From a virus, in the IMG/VR virus record IMGVR_UViG_3300045741_000085, positions 1 through 28,856 of that record: a stretch of 28,856 bases of DNA. One strand, written 5' to 3'. Shown in pieces: positions 1 through 6,441 of this stretch. The notes beneath the pieces are model-generated. The model did no database searches and had not been told where the DNA came from. It saw only the letters and a list, made by a program, of their open reading frames with translations. Both the position numbers and the translations under genes were made by a program. The stretch's first letter is position 1. Each line of letters begins with the position of its first letter.

Positions 1-7
1 CTGCCCG

Positions 8-622
8 GTGGGGCTTATTGCCGTGGAGGAAGTCCCTGACGGCGCGGGGCTCATGGTAGCGTCTCCGAACCATCGGCGCCTCCTGGTGAAGAAGAAGGCT
101 ACGTACCGCGAGGTTGCGGACCCGACGCTCGTCTACCGCTACATTCTCATGTGTCGGGCGAAGATCGAGCGGGAGGACTACATGGTCCGGACGCATGACA
201 GCAATGTGCGCTTCTGGACTGCATGGCTGGCCGAACGGGACACCGGGTACGACCTGGGCCAGAGGGTGAGCAAGGCGCTCGCCAAGCTCATCAAGGAAAA
301 GATCACGACCGTCGCCGAGGAAAACGATAGGCTCAAGAAAGAGAATGAGCACTTGGCGGAGGTACGGTCTCTTCTCGAAAAGGTTGGCATCACGCGGACC
401 TATGGTACAACCTGGGGGCTGCGGGAGAAGCTGGAAGCCTACAAGAAGGGCTACCCCGACGAGCTTCGCCATCTCCTGGATGCAGCCGAGGGCAGCGCGC
501 GCAGCTTCATGCGATCAATCGAGGAAATCAAGAAAGAGCTTTCCAAAGACAAAGGAGGCACAGATGCCGCAGGTTCATTACGTCAAGAAGGCACGGCGAG
601 CGATCCCCTCGGCGGGAGTTGA
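8..622 (+). CDS. Hypothetical coiled-coil protein, possibly 5'-truncated by the window edge
   Basis: I do not recognise this 204-aa protein. The frame is open to the window edge and no ribosome binding site precedes the first GTG at 8, so the true start may lie upstream; an in-frame ATG at 53 is another option. The first 75 residues are mixed and rich in basic and aromatic residues. Residues about 85-125 are charged and heptad-like (KENEHLAEVRSLLEKVG), so a coiled coil is likely, and a second helical charged segment follows at about 140-180. The last 20 residues are Gly/Ser-rich and overlap the start of the next gene by 59 bases, so the C-terminal tail may be poorly conserved. Codon use matches the neighbours. 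No function is proposed. Confidence 0.7.
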   Translation: MGLIAVEEVPDGAGLMVASPNHRRLLVKKKATYREVADPTLVYRYILMCRAKIEREDYMVRTHDSNVRFWTAWLAERDTGYDLGQRVSKALAKLIKEKITTVAEENDRLKKENEHLAEVRSLLEKVGITRTYGTTWGLREKLEAYKKGYPDELRHLLDAAEGSARSFMRSIEEIKKELSKDKGGTDAAGSLRQEGTASDPLGGS

Positions 623-1301
623 AGTAGGGAAAGCCTACTGGTGGTGGGCGACGCGCATCACGGCGGGCAAGAGCTACATCAAGCAGCTTCACTATTCGGT
701 CAAGCCGCCTCGCCAGAGCCAGTTGACCAACGGGAAGATGGCTGGAGTCTACGCCGCGAATGAGAGCGTGGAGGATGCCATCGAGGCCATCAACAAGGAC
801 CTGGGAGACAACCCGAAGCTGGGGATCGACGAGGATCACTTCACCAGCGCGCAGTCCGACTTGTCCAGCGCGCTCAACGAAGCCGCCGAATCGGTGCGGG
901 AGGTCGCGGAAGAGTACCGCGAAGGGGCGAGCAACATCGAGGACGGGTTCGGTCACTCCACCAGCACCAGCGACGACATGAGCGAGAAGGCCGACGAGCT
1001 TGACAGCTACGCGGACACGCTGGAGAGCGCGGCGGGAGACGTGGACAACGTTTCCTATGAGGCTCCCGAGGTCGAGGACAAGGAAGAGCCTGAGACGGAA
1101 GAGGACGACGCCCCGGAAGGCGTGGACCCGCTGGACACAGCGGTACCGGAGGACGACACGCCCGACCCTCCCACCGATTCCGAGCCCGGTGACGATCCCC
1201 TGGAGTCCGACGAGGACGCGGCCCCACCGGAGGTCCAGGCGAGTAGCAGCTTCCAGGAGATGATCGACATTGCCGAGGGTGCTCTTGGCGAAAGCCCGTA
1301 A
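564..1301 (+). CDS. Conserved phage protein of unknown function with SQLT motif, coiled coil and acidic tail
   Basis: 245 aa. The start is the ATG at 564, because AAAGGAGG lies 4-5 bases upstream; an in-frame ATG at 345 would lie wholly inside the previous gene. The N-terminus (MPQVHYVKKARR, then a Trp/Tyr-rich stretch, then RQSQLT near residue 50) followed by a long helical region resembles a widespread phage family that I recognise by pattern only and whose function is unknown. Residues about 95-165 are strongly helical and Glu/Ser/Asp-rich. Residues about 165-235 form a very acidic Pro/Asp/Glu tail that is probably disordered. This tail is longer than I expect for the family. An acidic protein of this kind could bind nucleic-acid-binding partners, but that is inference. 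Confidence 0.8.
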   Translation: MPQVHYVKKARRAIPSAGVEVGKAYWWWATRITAGKSYIKQLHYSVKPPRQSQLTNGKMAGVYAANESVEDAIEAINKDLGDNPKLGIDEDHFTSAQSDLSSALNEAAESVREVAEEYREGASNIEDGFGHSTSTSDDMSEKADELDSYADTLESAAGDVDNVSYEAPEVEDKEEPETEEDDAPEGVDPLDTAVPEDDTPDPPTDSEPGDDPLESDEDAAPPEVQASSSFQEMIDIAEGALGESP

Positions 1302-1312
1302 AGGAGGGTGTT

Positions 1313-1450
1313 ATGCTGGAGGCAGGTTTGGGCTGGACGGTCGTTCCTATCAGCGCGCTGGCGGGGACGATCATTTGCGTCGCGGTCATAGGGGCCATGG
1401 CTCTCCTGGCCGTGGTCGGCATCTACTTCGTCGTGGTGGCGCTAAGATGA
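1313..1450 (+). CDS. Small single-pass membrane protein (45 aa)
   Basis: The ATG at 1313 is preceded by AAAGGAGGG 4-5 bases upstream. The 45-residue product is almost entirely hydrophobic from residue about 10 to 43 (runs such as AMALLAVVGIYFVVV), long enough for one long membrane helix, and ends in a single Arg. The stop overlaps the next start in an ATGA arrangement, so the two genes are probably translationally coupled. Phage membrane peptides of this size include holins and superinfection-exclusion proteins, but nothing here decides between them. Confidence 0.7.
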   Translation: MLEAGLGWTVVPISALAGTIICVAVIGAMALLAVVGIYFVVVALR

Positions 1451-2115
1451 AGCGGCCGAAGCAGGGAAAGGTCTGGAAAGATGCGCGGTGGTTCGAGGCG
1501 TGGCTGTTCTACAGCGTGTTCAAGGTGAAGGATGGGGAAAAGCTGCGGAGATTCCCGCGCTTCTGCTACTGCGTGTTGCACCCGATCTGGTGGCTCTGCT
1601 ACAAGCTCCTGAACGTGGCGGAGTTCACTCTAAACATGACCGACCGTACCATGCGAATCGGGAAATACCGCTACGGCGTTGACTTCCTCCTGGAGTTGTC
1701 GTGGATGATGAATAGCGGAATGACGGTCCGATTCGAGCCGCCGGAGTACACTGAGGATTTGGTCAATCCGCGTCTGACCCGCCTATCCTCCGACCTGGAA
1801 GAGCCATGGATGCAGACAGCGGCCCAGGTCCACGAGACAGCGCGCCAGCACGGGTTTTGGGACCAGGAGCGAAACAACGGGGAGATGATCGCGCTCATCC
1901 ATTCCGAGATATCGGAAGCCCTGGAGTACATTCGCCATGGCAACCCGGCCTCTGACCATATCCCCACGTTCACGGGAGCCGAGGAGGAAATGGCCGACGC
2001 CATCATCCGCATCATGGACATGGCATACGCCCGGGGATGGCGCCTCCCTGCGGCTATCGTCGCCAAGATGGCTTTCAACGCGGCGCGCGAGTATAAGCAC
2101 GGGAAGGCGTTCTAA
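1447..2115 (+). CDS. MazG-like nucleotide pyrophosphohydrolase with extra N-terminal region
   Basis: 222 aa, starting at an ATG that overlaps the previous stop. The C-terminal half is MazG-like: MIALIHSEISEALE (about residues 140-155) supplies the first acidic helix, and AEEEMADAIIRIMD (about 178-191) the second, giving the ExxE and ExxD metal-binding pattern of all-alpha NTP pyrophosphohydrolases. The end (KMAFNAAREYKHGKAF) is also typical of the phage MazG-like family. Such enzymes cleave (d)NTPs to monophosphate and pyrophosphate, cleaning the nucleotide pool or lowering alarmone-type signals. The first 110 residues are unusual: a basic start, a Trp/Cys-rich hydrophobic segment at about 40-62 that could touch a membrane, and then unassigned sequence. 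The MazG assignment is firm; the role of the N-terminal part is unknown. Confidence 0.85.
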   Translation: MKRPKQGKVWKDARWFEAWLFYSVFKVKDGEKLRRFPRFCYCVLHPIWWLCYKLLNVAEFTLNMTDRTMRIGKYRYGVDFLLELSWMMNSGMTVRFEPPEYTEDLVNPRLTRLSSDLEEPWMQTAAQVHETARQHGFWDQERNNGEMIALIHSEISEALEYIRHGNPASDHIPTFTGAEEEMADAIIRIMDMAYARGWRLPAAIVAKMAFNAAREYKHGKAF

Positions 2116-2126
2116 AGGAGGACGGC

Positions 2127-2423
2127 ATGATGGTGAACGGGTTCATGTTGCCGAGTCGGTATGTCGAGACGGAAGCGGAGTTCCTGGAGCGCATGATGCT
2201 GCTCATGGGAGCGGTTCACGATTGGGGCCAAGCCACCAGGGACGAGGACGTAGAGTATGAGGAGTCCGATCTGGTGAAGTTCAACGCCATCGTCCAGCGC
2301 ATGAAGCACGAGGAGCACCAGAGGAGGGGAGGAATCATCCCGGCCGGTACGCTGCATGTCGGCGACAAGCTGCGGATCACGCTGGCGGGGGCCATGGACG
2401 CCTCGCTTCCGCACGGCGAATGA
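2127..2423 (+). CDS. Hypothetical small protein with KVGDKLR-like segment
   Basis: 98 aa with a good ribosome binding site (AAAGGAGG) before tandem ATGs at 2127 and 2130. The first 70 residues are helical and Met/Glu-rich. The last 30 (GTLHVGDKLRITLAGAM) look like a short beta module. This module resembles GTIKVGDKLRFHFSG inside the large pyrophosphatase-like protein at 14452-17115, so it may be a shared phage domain. Function unknown. Confidence 0.7.
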   Translation: MMVNGFMLPSRYVETEAEFLERMMLLMGAVHDWGQATRDEDVEYEESDLVKFNAIVQRMKHEEHQRRGGIIPAGTLHVGDKLRITLAGAMDASLPHGE

Positions 2424-2563
2424 CCCCGCTGGAGAGCGCGGAGACAAAGAAGTCGTCCGCCGACTGGACAGAGGAGGAGTTGGCCGCGCTGGCAGCCCGG
2501 TATGGCGTGAAGCACGGCCCACTCGATTACGAGATATCGCCGAGACAACCGGGGGAGGAATAG
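2420..2563 (+). CDS. Small hypothetical protein (47 aa)
   Basis: The start overlaps the previous stop (ATGA) and the stop directly abuts the next ATG, which supports this short frame as a real gene. The product is hydrophilic, and its middle (ADWTEEELAALAARYGV) looks like the beginning of a Myb/SANT-type or other helix-turn-helix helix pair. It is too short to assign. GGGGGAGGAA at its 3' end doubles as the ribosome binding site of the next gene. Confidence 0.55.
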   Translation: MTPLESAETKKSSADWTEEELAALAARYGVKHGPLDYEISPRQPGEE

Positions 2564-2971
2564 ATGCCGTGGCTTGTGCTCGCCTATGCGCTGACGTTCG
2601 GGTTCGTGCCCCAGGACGTTTTCGTGTTCTACACGCCGCCCGACACGACCAGCTACAACATCAATTCCAATCAGCAGTTCTCCGTGGACATGGCGGCGGA
2701 GCTACGGATAGCCGGGATCGGATACGTCGGCGGCGACATTCGCATCTATGAATGGATGAACGAGGCCGCGTTCCTGGATTTCTGGCCGAACAGGGGAGCG
2801 TTCTCTTTCCGCGCGGGATTGCGGTTCGGCGGGCTGGAGATCGGATACGAGCACTATTGCACTCACCCGATTGCGCCGTACCTCCCGTATTTCCACTACG
2901 ATCTGAAATGGGACGGGGGATACGATGAGTTCCACGTCAAGCTGACAGGCGAAAGCGTGATACTGAAATGA
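2564..2971 (+). CDS. Putative exported beta-strand-rich protein
   Basis: 135 aa. The ATG is preceded by GGGGGAGGAATAG. The first 16 residues (MPWLVLAYALTFGFVP) are hydrophobic and could act as a signal peptide or anchor, although no positive charge precedes them. The rest shows alternating polar and hydrophobic residues rich in Gly, Tyr, Phe and Trp (for example GYVGGDIRIYEW, FRAGLRFGGLEIGYEH), as in antiparallel strands of outer-membrane barrels. At this length it could be only a small barrel or a barrel-like patch. A phage-encoded envelope protein could alter host receptors after infection, but this is inference. An alternative is a soluble beta-sandwich. Confidence 0.6.
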   Translation: MPWLVLAYALTFGFVPQDVFVFYTPPDTTSYNINSNQQFSVDMAAELRIAGIGYVGGDIRIYEWMNEAAFLDFWPNRGAFSFRAGLRFGGLEIGYEHYCTHPIAPYLPYFHYDLKWDGGYDEFHVKLTGESVILK

Positions 2972-3318
2972 GAGAGCCGTGGAATAGTTTTGTGGCCGTC
3001 GCGCCTTTTCTCTTGCTTCTCGTCCTACTCGGTGCTATCATGCGGGGAGCCGTGACAATCTATGTCGAGAGGCGACGGCAGATGAGAGAGTACGAAAAGA
3101 ATATCCCGAGAGGGAGTGGGGCGTCGGCAGCGTCCCCATGCGGAGAGCAAGGTGCGAGTACCCCACAAGGGATCATCGCCAACCGCATGATAGTGAGTCC
3201 GGGCTATTCTCCGGCCGGAGATGGTTCGGACTCTCCTGCCGGTCTCCGTACAAAGAACGAGGCGCACGGGCGCCTACAAGGTCGAGCGACCGGAGGTACG
3301 GGCCATGAGAAAGATTGA
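2968..3318 (+). CDS. Putative membrane-anchored small protein
   Basis: 116 aa, coupled to the previous gene by an ATGA overlap. A membrane helix is clear at residues about 8-30 (VAPFLLLLVLLGAIM), followed by a basic cytoplasmic-type segment (ERRRQMREYEK). From about residue 48 the sequence becomes Ser/Gly/Ala-rich with weak third-position GC bias, so the C-terminal half may be unconstrained. A membrane-anchored protein with a coiled region can suggest an Rz-type spanin, but no partner lipoprotein is evident. Confidence 0.5.
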   Translation: MREPWNSFVAVAPFLLLLVLLGAIMRGAVTIYVERRRQMREYEKNIPRGSGASAASPCGEQGASTPQGIIANRMIVSPGYSPAGDGSDSPAGLRTKNEAHGRLQGRATGGTGHEKD

Positions 3319-3412
3319 ACGCGATCCGTTCTGGCTGTTCATTGCGGGGCTGGGCACGGGGCTCCTGATCGTGCTTGTGATGGTCGCAGTCATGCGGGCG
3401 ATGGGCTACTGA
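3305..3412 (+). CDS. Small single-pass membrane protein (35 aa)
   Basis: The ATG at 3305 has GGAGG eight bases upstream. The product is a basic N-terminus (MRKIERDPF) followed by one hydrophobic helix (IAGLGTGLLIVLVMVAVM). An in-frame ATG at 3221 would add 28 basic residues and has third-position codon use like a coding frame, so a 63-aa form is possible. The next gene starts two bases after the stop. Function unknown. Confidence 0.5.
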   Translation: MRKIERDPFWLFIAGLGTGLLIVLVMVAVMRAMGY

Positions 3413-3414
3413 CC

Positions 3415-3717
3415 ATGGCGAGAGCGATATTCGACCCCGACATTTTCAAGAGCCTCGCGCCACATCGAACGTACAAGTACAGTGGGACGGATGCCCAGGC
3501 CATCGTCGAGGCTATGCTGGTGACGCACTACTGGACCGGCGCGCGCTGTGAGTTCACCGCCAAGCGGAAGTGTCTCATCGTTCTCGATCCGTTCGACTAT
3601 CCCGTGCTGGCGGATCGTTCGCGCCGAACCTACGCGCTGGACCAGGGGCAGAGCCTTACCGTGGAGAGCGTTGCTACCCTGGATGGCGTGAGCCTCCCCC
3701 CGGGGTTCAATCTGTGA
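3415..3717 (+). CDS. Hypothetical protein (100 aa)
   Basis: I do not recognise this protein. It looks like a small soluble alpha/beta protein (for example DAQAIVEAMLVTHYW, then a charged turn, then CLIVLDPFDYPVL). No metal or nucleotide motif is visible. The start codon follows the previous stop by two bases, and its own stop overlaps the next GTG (GTGA), so it belongs to the coupled cassette. Confidence 0.65.
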   Translation: MARAIFDPDIFKSLAPHRTYKYSGTDAQAIVEAMLVTHYWTGARCEFTAKRKCLIVLDPFDYPVLADRSRRTYALDQGQSLTVESVATLDGVSLPPGFNL

Positions 3718-3956
3718 GTTGGCAAGCCAAGTTCAGCGAGCGCGGGCCACGGCGCAAGGTAGTGCGCTGGCTCTCGTTCGATACCAGGGACACGAGGATC
3801 CGGAATCCGCACCAGAAATGGCGCGGGGTGGGGACGGCGCTCCTGGAGTGCGGGCACGAGGTCCACAGCAGCTACCTCACGGCGCGCTACCACAAGCCCG
3901 CACAGTCAAAGAAGTGTCCGAAGTGCGCGGACGCGGGCGTACCGTGGCACCGATGA
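3714..3956 (+). CDS. Small zinc-finger-like protein
   Basis: About 80 aa, taken from the GTG at 3714 because it overlaps the preceding stop (GTGA). The N-terminal half is basic (RGPRRKVVRW). The C-terminal half has LLECGHEV and then, about 20 residues on, KKCPKCAD, giving a Cys/His plus CxxC arrangement that could hold one zinc ion. Similar mini zinc ribbons are common among small phage proteins of unknown role and may bind nucleic acid or protein. Confidence 0.6.
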   Translation: MSWQAKFSERGPRRKVVRWLSFDTRDTRIRNPHQKWRGVGTALLECGHEVHSSYLTARYHKPAQSKKCPKCADAGVPWHR

Positions 3957-4270
3957 TCGTGTCGTCGGCCATTCGCACGGTGCGGGGAGAGGTCGTGAAA
4001 GGTTATCGCCACGGGCAAGCCTTCCACACGCTCTACCTCGCGCGGCTCGATCTCAAAGAGCATATCGGCTGCACACAGGGATTCGTGACGGACACGGGGC
4101 GATTCCTGGACCGGGAGAGTGCAGCCGCTCATGCCTTCCGCTGCGGGCAGATACCCAGGCGCGTGAAGCGGCTTATGAGCGAGCACGTCTGGCCGCATGA
4201 TCTCCCGGAGTGGGGGACCCGCCCGCCGTTGTGGCGCTGGTGGGAGCGGATGGAGGAGTACAGCCGATGA
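3953..4270 (+). CDS. Conserved small phage protein of unknown function (QGFV/GRF motif)
   Basis: 105 aa, ATGA overlap with the previous gene. The pattern of an initial AIRTVRGEVVKGYRHG segment, then QGFVTDTGRFLDR, then helical AAAHAFRCGQIPRR matches a phage family that I know only by appearance and for which no function is established. The C-terminal 25 residues are Trp- and Pro-rich. It lies in the small-gene cassette and has codon use like its neighbours. Confidence 0.7.
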   Translation: MIVSSAIRTVRGEVVKGYRHGQAFHTLYLARLDLKEHIGCTQGFVTDTGRFLDRESAAAHAFRCGQIPRRVKRLMSEHVWPHDLPEWGTRPPLWRWWERMEEYSR

Positions 4271-4419
4271 AGCAGAAGCGCGAGCACTACATGGAGGTCC
4301 ACCTGCTTTGGTGGCGCTGGCAGGACTGGACGGGGGAGTGTTACGACAGCCTCATGCGCCGCTGGGACGGCTGGATAGCGCGCGGGCCGTTTCTCACCTT
4401 CTGGAAGGCGGCGAAATGA
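4267..4419 (+). CDS. Small Trp-rich hypothetical protein (50 aa)
   Basis: The start and stop both form ATGA overlaps with the flanking genes, which is the main support for the frame. The product has seven Trp in 50 residues (HLLWWRWQDWTGE) with many basic residues. It has no membrane-length hydrophobic run. It could be a small partner-binding or nucleic-acid-binding peptide; nothing more can be said. Confidence 0.55.
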   Translation: MKQKREHYMEVHLLWWRWQDWTGECYDSLMRRWDGWIARGPFLTFWKAAK

Positions 4420-4712
4420 CGACGCAAGGCAGACGGGTCTACGCCAACCCGGACGGGAGCTTCAAGCTGGAGCGGGGCGACTACTGCCTTGTCCCAATGA
4501 AGGACGGCACGGCGCGGTGGTTCGCCCGGGTCCCCGACGACCGATTCAACGACATGGACATGGGTGATCTCTCGAATCACACCATCACCGAGCACGAGGA
4601 CGGGACTATCACCGTCTCACCGTCTATCCTTCATCACGGCTGGACCGAGGGATGGAAGCAGCAGCTTGAGTGGCACGGCTTCCTGGAGAAAGGCATATGG
4701 CGGACCGTATAA
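4416..4712 (+). CDS. DUF6527-like small phage protein
   Basis: 98 aa with an ATGA overlap. The C-terminal half (DGTITVSPSILHHG, then EWHGFLEKGIW) has the layout of a phage family that I associate with DUF6527: a beta strand, an SPSI-like turn, then W/YHG and a terminal Gly-Ile/Val. The protein at 24810-25184 carries the same layout and is probably a paralogue. The N-terminal half (GDYCLVPMKDGTARWFARVPDD) is beta-rich. Function unknown. Confidence 0.65.
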   Translation: MTTQGRRVYANPDGSFKLERGDYCLVPMKDGTARWFARVPDDRFNDMDMGDLSNHTITEHEDGTITVSPSILHHGWTEGWKQQLEWHGFLEKGIWRTV

Positions 4713-5020
4713 CCTGTCCCCGGTGTGAGGGCCAGAAGTACGACAAGGGCTCGTGCGGACTGTGCAAGAACACCGGCACGATCCCAGCCGGGCGGAAGGG
4801 GCCGGGCGTCTATGCCGAGGCCATCCTGTGCAAGAACAAGACGGAAGCCGCGCGGTTCCGTGCTGAGATAAAGAAGCTGAACGAGTCACGGCTTTCCAGG
4901 TACGCCGAATTGGAGCCGATGCGGCGAAGACTGGCGACGGCGGAGAACGCGATCTCCGAAAGCTACTGCCGGGCCCGGACGAGGATCGAGGACCGATATT
5001 CGGCCTGGAGGAACGCATGA
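4697..5020 (+). CDS. Small zinc-ribbon protein with helical tail
   Basis: 107 aa. The start lies inside the end of the previous gene, preceded by GGAGAAAGG. Residues 7-25 (CPRCEGQ, then CGLCKNTG) carry two CxxC pairs with the glycines typical of DnaJ-type zinc ribbons. After a Gly/Pro turn the protein becomes one long charged helix (RAEIKKLNESRLSRYAELEPM) that could dimerise. Such ribbon-plus-helix proteins often bind nucleic acid or chaperone clients. The exact role is unknown. Confidence 0.7.
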   Translation: MADRITCPRCEGQKYDKGSCGLCKNTGTIPAGRKGPGVYAEAILCKNKTEAARFRAEIKKLNESRLSRYAELEPMRRRLATAENAISESYCRARTRIEDRYSAWRNA

Positions 5021-5274
5021 CGGCCATCCGGAAGTGGCTGGACGAGTATTACGCCGAGCTTCTTGTCATGGACGGGCTGGACGAGGCAATCATCGGGCTC
5101 GGCGAGCAGAGCGGCGGGACGCGGGCGGTGGTCTACGACTATGAGAAGATCATCGAGTGCCTCATGGGGCAGGGAATGACCAGGGAAGTGGCTATCGAGT
5201 TCGCTGACTTCAACATCGTTGACGCTCACGTAGGGGAGGCGACTCCGATCATCCTCTACAGGCCGGACCTATGA
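5017..5274 (+). CDS. Conserved small acidic phage protein
   Basis: 85 aa, ATGA overlap. The sequence pattern YAELLVMDGLDEAIIG, VVYDYEKIIECLM, then EFADFNIVDAHVGEATPI follows a small acidic family found in many unrelated phages, with no established function as far as I know. The family match is by memory of the pattern. It has no transmembrane segment or metal motif. Placement among other one-domain phage proteins suggests an early or host-interaction role, but that is inference. Confidence 0.75.
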   Translation: MTAIRKWLDEYYAELLVMDGLDEAIIGLGEQSGGTRAVVYDYEKIIECLMGQGMTREVAIEFADFNIVDAHVGEATPIILYRPDL

Positions 5275-5489
5275 GCGCGACGGCGACAGAGCGGGACATT
5301 CTCCAGTGTGCCTACTATTGGGCCGACAACCCGACAAGCCACGATGCCAAGAAGGCGCTTTATGATGCCGTCCACCGGGACCGCAAGGCTTCCGAGGTAC
5401 GGGCGCGGCGGGAGATGGTGCGCCGATTCAACGGACCGGAGGGGGATGCCGTGGCCGATGGTATGCGGGGGAAGAGGAAACTGAAATGA
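5271..5489 (+). CDS. Hypothetical helical protein (72 aa)
   Basis: Coupled by ATGA at both ends. The N-terminal 30 residues (ERDILQCAYYWADNP) look helical, and the C-terminal half is strongly basic (VRARREMVRRFNG, ending GKRKLK). It could bind nucleic acid through the basic half. I do not recognise a family. Confidence 0.6.
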   Translation: MSATATERDILQCAYYWADNPTSHDAKKALYDAVHRDRKASEVRARREMVRRFNGPEGDAVADGMRGKRKLK

Positions 5490-5698
5490 GGATCATCTAC
5501 GACTCGAAGGCGCCCGCGCATCGGACCGTCCAGTTCGAGGACGACGACGGCACTCTCCATCCCATCCCGTCATACGTCATCAAAATCCAGGACGTGAGCG
5601 GGCTCGTGGCGGAGTTCTCCAGGTGGGGAAACGCCAAGAGGCGGAAGGCGCATCTCCTGGCCGTCGTGGGGGTCGTCTCGAATGAGACGAAGGCGTGA
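5486..5698 (+). CDS. Hypothetical protein (70 aa)
   Basis: ATGA overlap at the start and GTGA at the end. The product looks like a small beta-rich domain (RTVQFEDDDGTLHPIPSYVI) followed by a basic helix (RWGNAKRRKAHLLAVVGVV). I do not recognise it, and no catalytic motif is visible. Confidence 0.6.
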   Translation: MRIIYDSKAPAHRTVQFEDDDGTLHPIPSYVIKIQDVSGLVAEFSRWGNAKRRKAHLLAVVGVVSNETKA

Positions 5699-5994
5699 GC
5701 GACCGAGTATGGTTCACGGCGGCGGAGGACACCCTGTTCAACCCTCACAAGGACCTTCCGGACGGCCAGCATTGGCTCGATTGCATGGGGCGGGTCTGGT
5801 ACAAGCCTCCCGGGGCGGAGGATGCCATCATAGAGTCCGATCCGAGGCTGCGGCCCGATCAACTGGCGCTGTTCGACGTGGAGGATGCCATCTATGAGCG
5901 AGCCGGATCCTGGGATAGCGGGGGCGAGATGCGCGATTTGCGGGAACCCGATCCGCTGGATGGCAGTCAAGAGCCTGTTCCCGGGGCAGAATAA
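5695..5994 (+). CDS. Hypothetical protein with a sliding-clamp-binding-like QLALF motif
   Basis: 99 aa from a GTG that overlaps the previous stop. Residues 1-45 contain Trp and Tyr in a compact pattern (HWLDCMGRVWYKPP). Around residue 60 the sequence RPDQLALFDVED contains QLALF, which fits the bacterial beta-clamp (DnaN) binding pentapeptide consensus QL(S/D)LF. In DNA polymerases and some phage proteins that motif docks onto the replication clamp; a role here is inference. The last 33 residues overlap the next gene by about 100 bases, which is unusual in this cassette, so the C-terminal tail may be unconstrained. Confidence 0.55.
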   Translation: MSDRVWFTAAEDTLFNPHKDLPDGQHWLDCMGRVWYKPPGAEDAIIESDPRLRPDQLALFDVEDAIYERAGSWDSGGEMRDLREPDPLDGSQEPVPGAE

Positions 5995-6130
5995 GGTCCA
6001 GGCGGTGGAGCGCGTGTCCCAGGTGTTCTACACGGACGGGGGGCGCCGGATGGAGGGATTCCCTCCCCATGTCTGCCCGCCTTCCCAGGAAGAGACTGGT
6101 ACAGCCGTCTACGCGCCGGGGGCAAGGTGA
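5894..6130 (+). CDS. Small CxxC/HxC putative zinc-binding protein
   Basis: 78 aa. I chose the ATG at 5894 because GGAGGA lies eight bases upstream; an in-frame ATG at 5885 lacks such a site. ARCAICGNPIRW near the N-terminus and PPHVCPP near residue 62 give a CxxC...HxC set able to bind one zinc. The frame overlaps the preceding gene by 101 bases in a different phase. The stop overlaps the next GTG (GTGA). Function unknown. Confidence 0.6.
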   Translation: MSEPDPGIAGARCAICGNPIRWMAVKSLFPGQNKVQAVERVSQVFYTDGGRRMEGFPPHVCPPSQEETGTAVYAPGAR

Positions 6131-6429
6131 CTTCCATCATGGGAGGGGGAGTAGACCCCGAGGTCAAAGAAGCCATCCTCAAGCTGCTTGACGAGGCCAC
6201 CGAGGCGGGAGAGTACAGCGAAATCCTCATCAAGCTCGACCAGGGCAAGGTGTTCTACATAGAGCACAACCGCCGATACAAGCCCATGGGGCTCGTCCGT
6301 GAGTTCAAGTCCAGGAAGAAGCTCGTCATTCGCACCGTGGGCCCGGCTCACCAGGAAGCCCCAGCACCAGCCCCGGCACCCGAGCCTCCCGTGCCGTCTC
6401 CAATTGACCAGGGCAGTCCCAAGGCGTAG
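6127..6429 (+). CDS. Hypothetical protein with DUF2292-like core and Pro/Ala tail
   Basis: 100 aa from a GTG in a GTGA overlap; an ATG at 6139 is the alternative. The core (EILIKLDQGKVFYIEHNRRYK) faintly recalls the YezD/DUF2292 pattern of a short strand-turn-strand ending in basic residues. A basic segment follows (REFKSRKKLVIR), and then 30 residues of Pro/Ala repeats (APAPAPEPPVPSP) that are probably disordered. It is the last gene of the small-gene cassette, just before the packaging module. Function unknown. Confidence 0.6.
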   Translation: MTSIMGGGVDPEVKEAILKLLDEATEAGEYSEILIKLDQGKVFYIEHNRRYKPMGLVREFKSRKKLVIRTVGPAHQEAPAPAPAPEPPVPSPIDQGSPKA

Positions 6430-6432
6430 GAT
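6404..6432 (+). promoter_or_regulatory. Putative sigma70-type promoter for the packaging module
   Basis: TTGACC (6404-6409) and TAGGAT (6427-6432) are separated by exactly 17 bases and match the -35 and -10 consensus at 5/6 and 4/6 positions. The site sits at the junction between the small-gene cassette and the packaging genes, in a locally AT-rich patch (GATATATCAGCTATG) that is unusual for this window. Transcription would start close to the ATG at 6442, making a nearly leaderless message. This agrees with the lack of a good ribosome binding site there. Confidence 0.4.
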
Positions 6433-6441
6433 ATATCAGCT

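Noticed and set aside
345-563. Upstream ATG for the 245-aa gene
   Set aside because: It lies wholly inside the first gene, and the strong ribosome binding site is at the ATG at 564.
3190-3265. GGTTCG-containing stretch that looked like the T arm of a tRNA
   Set aside because: The 5-bp T stem does not pair, the expected A58 is G, and no acceptor or anticodon arm can be drawn around it.
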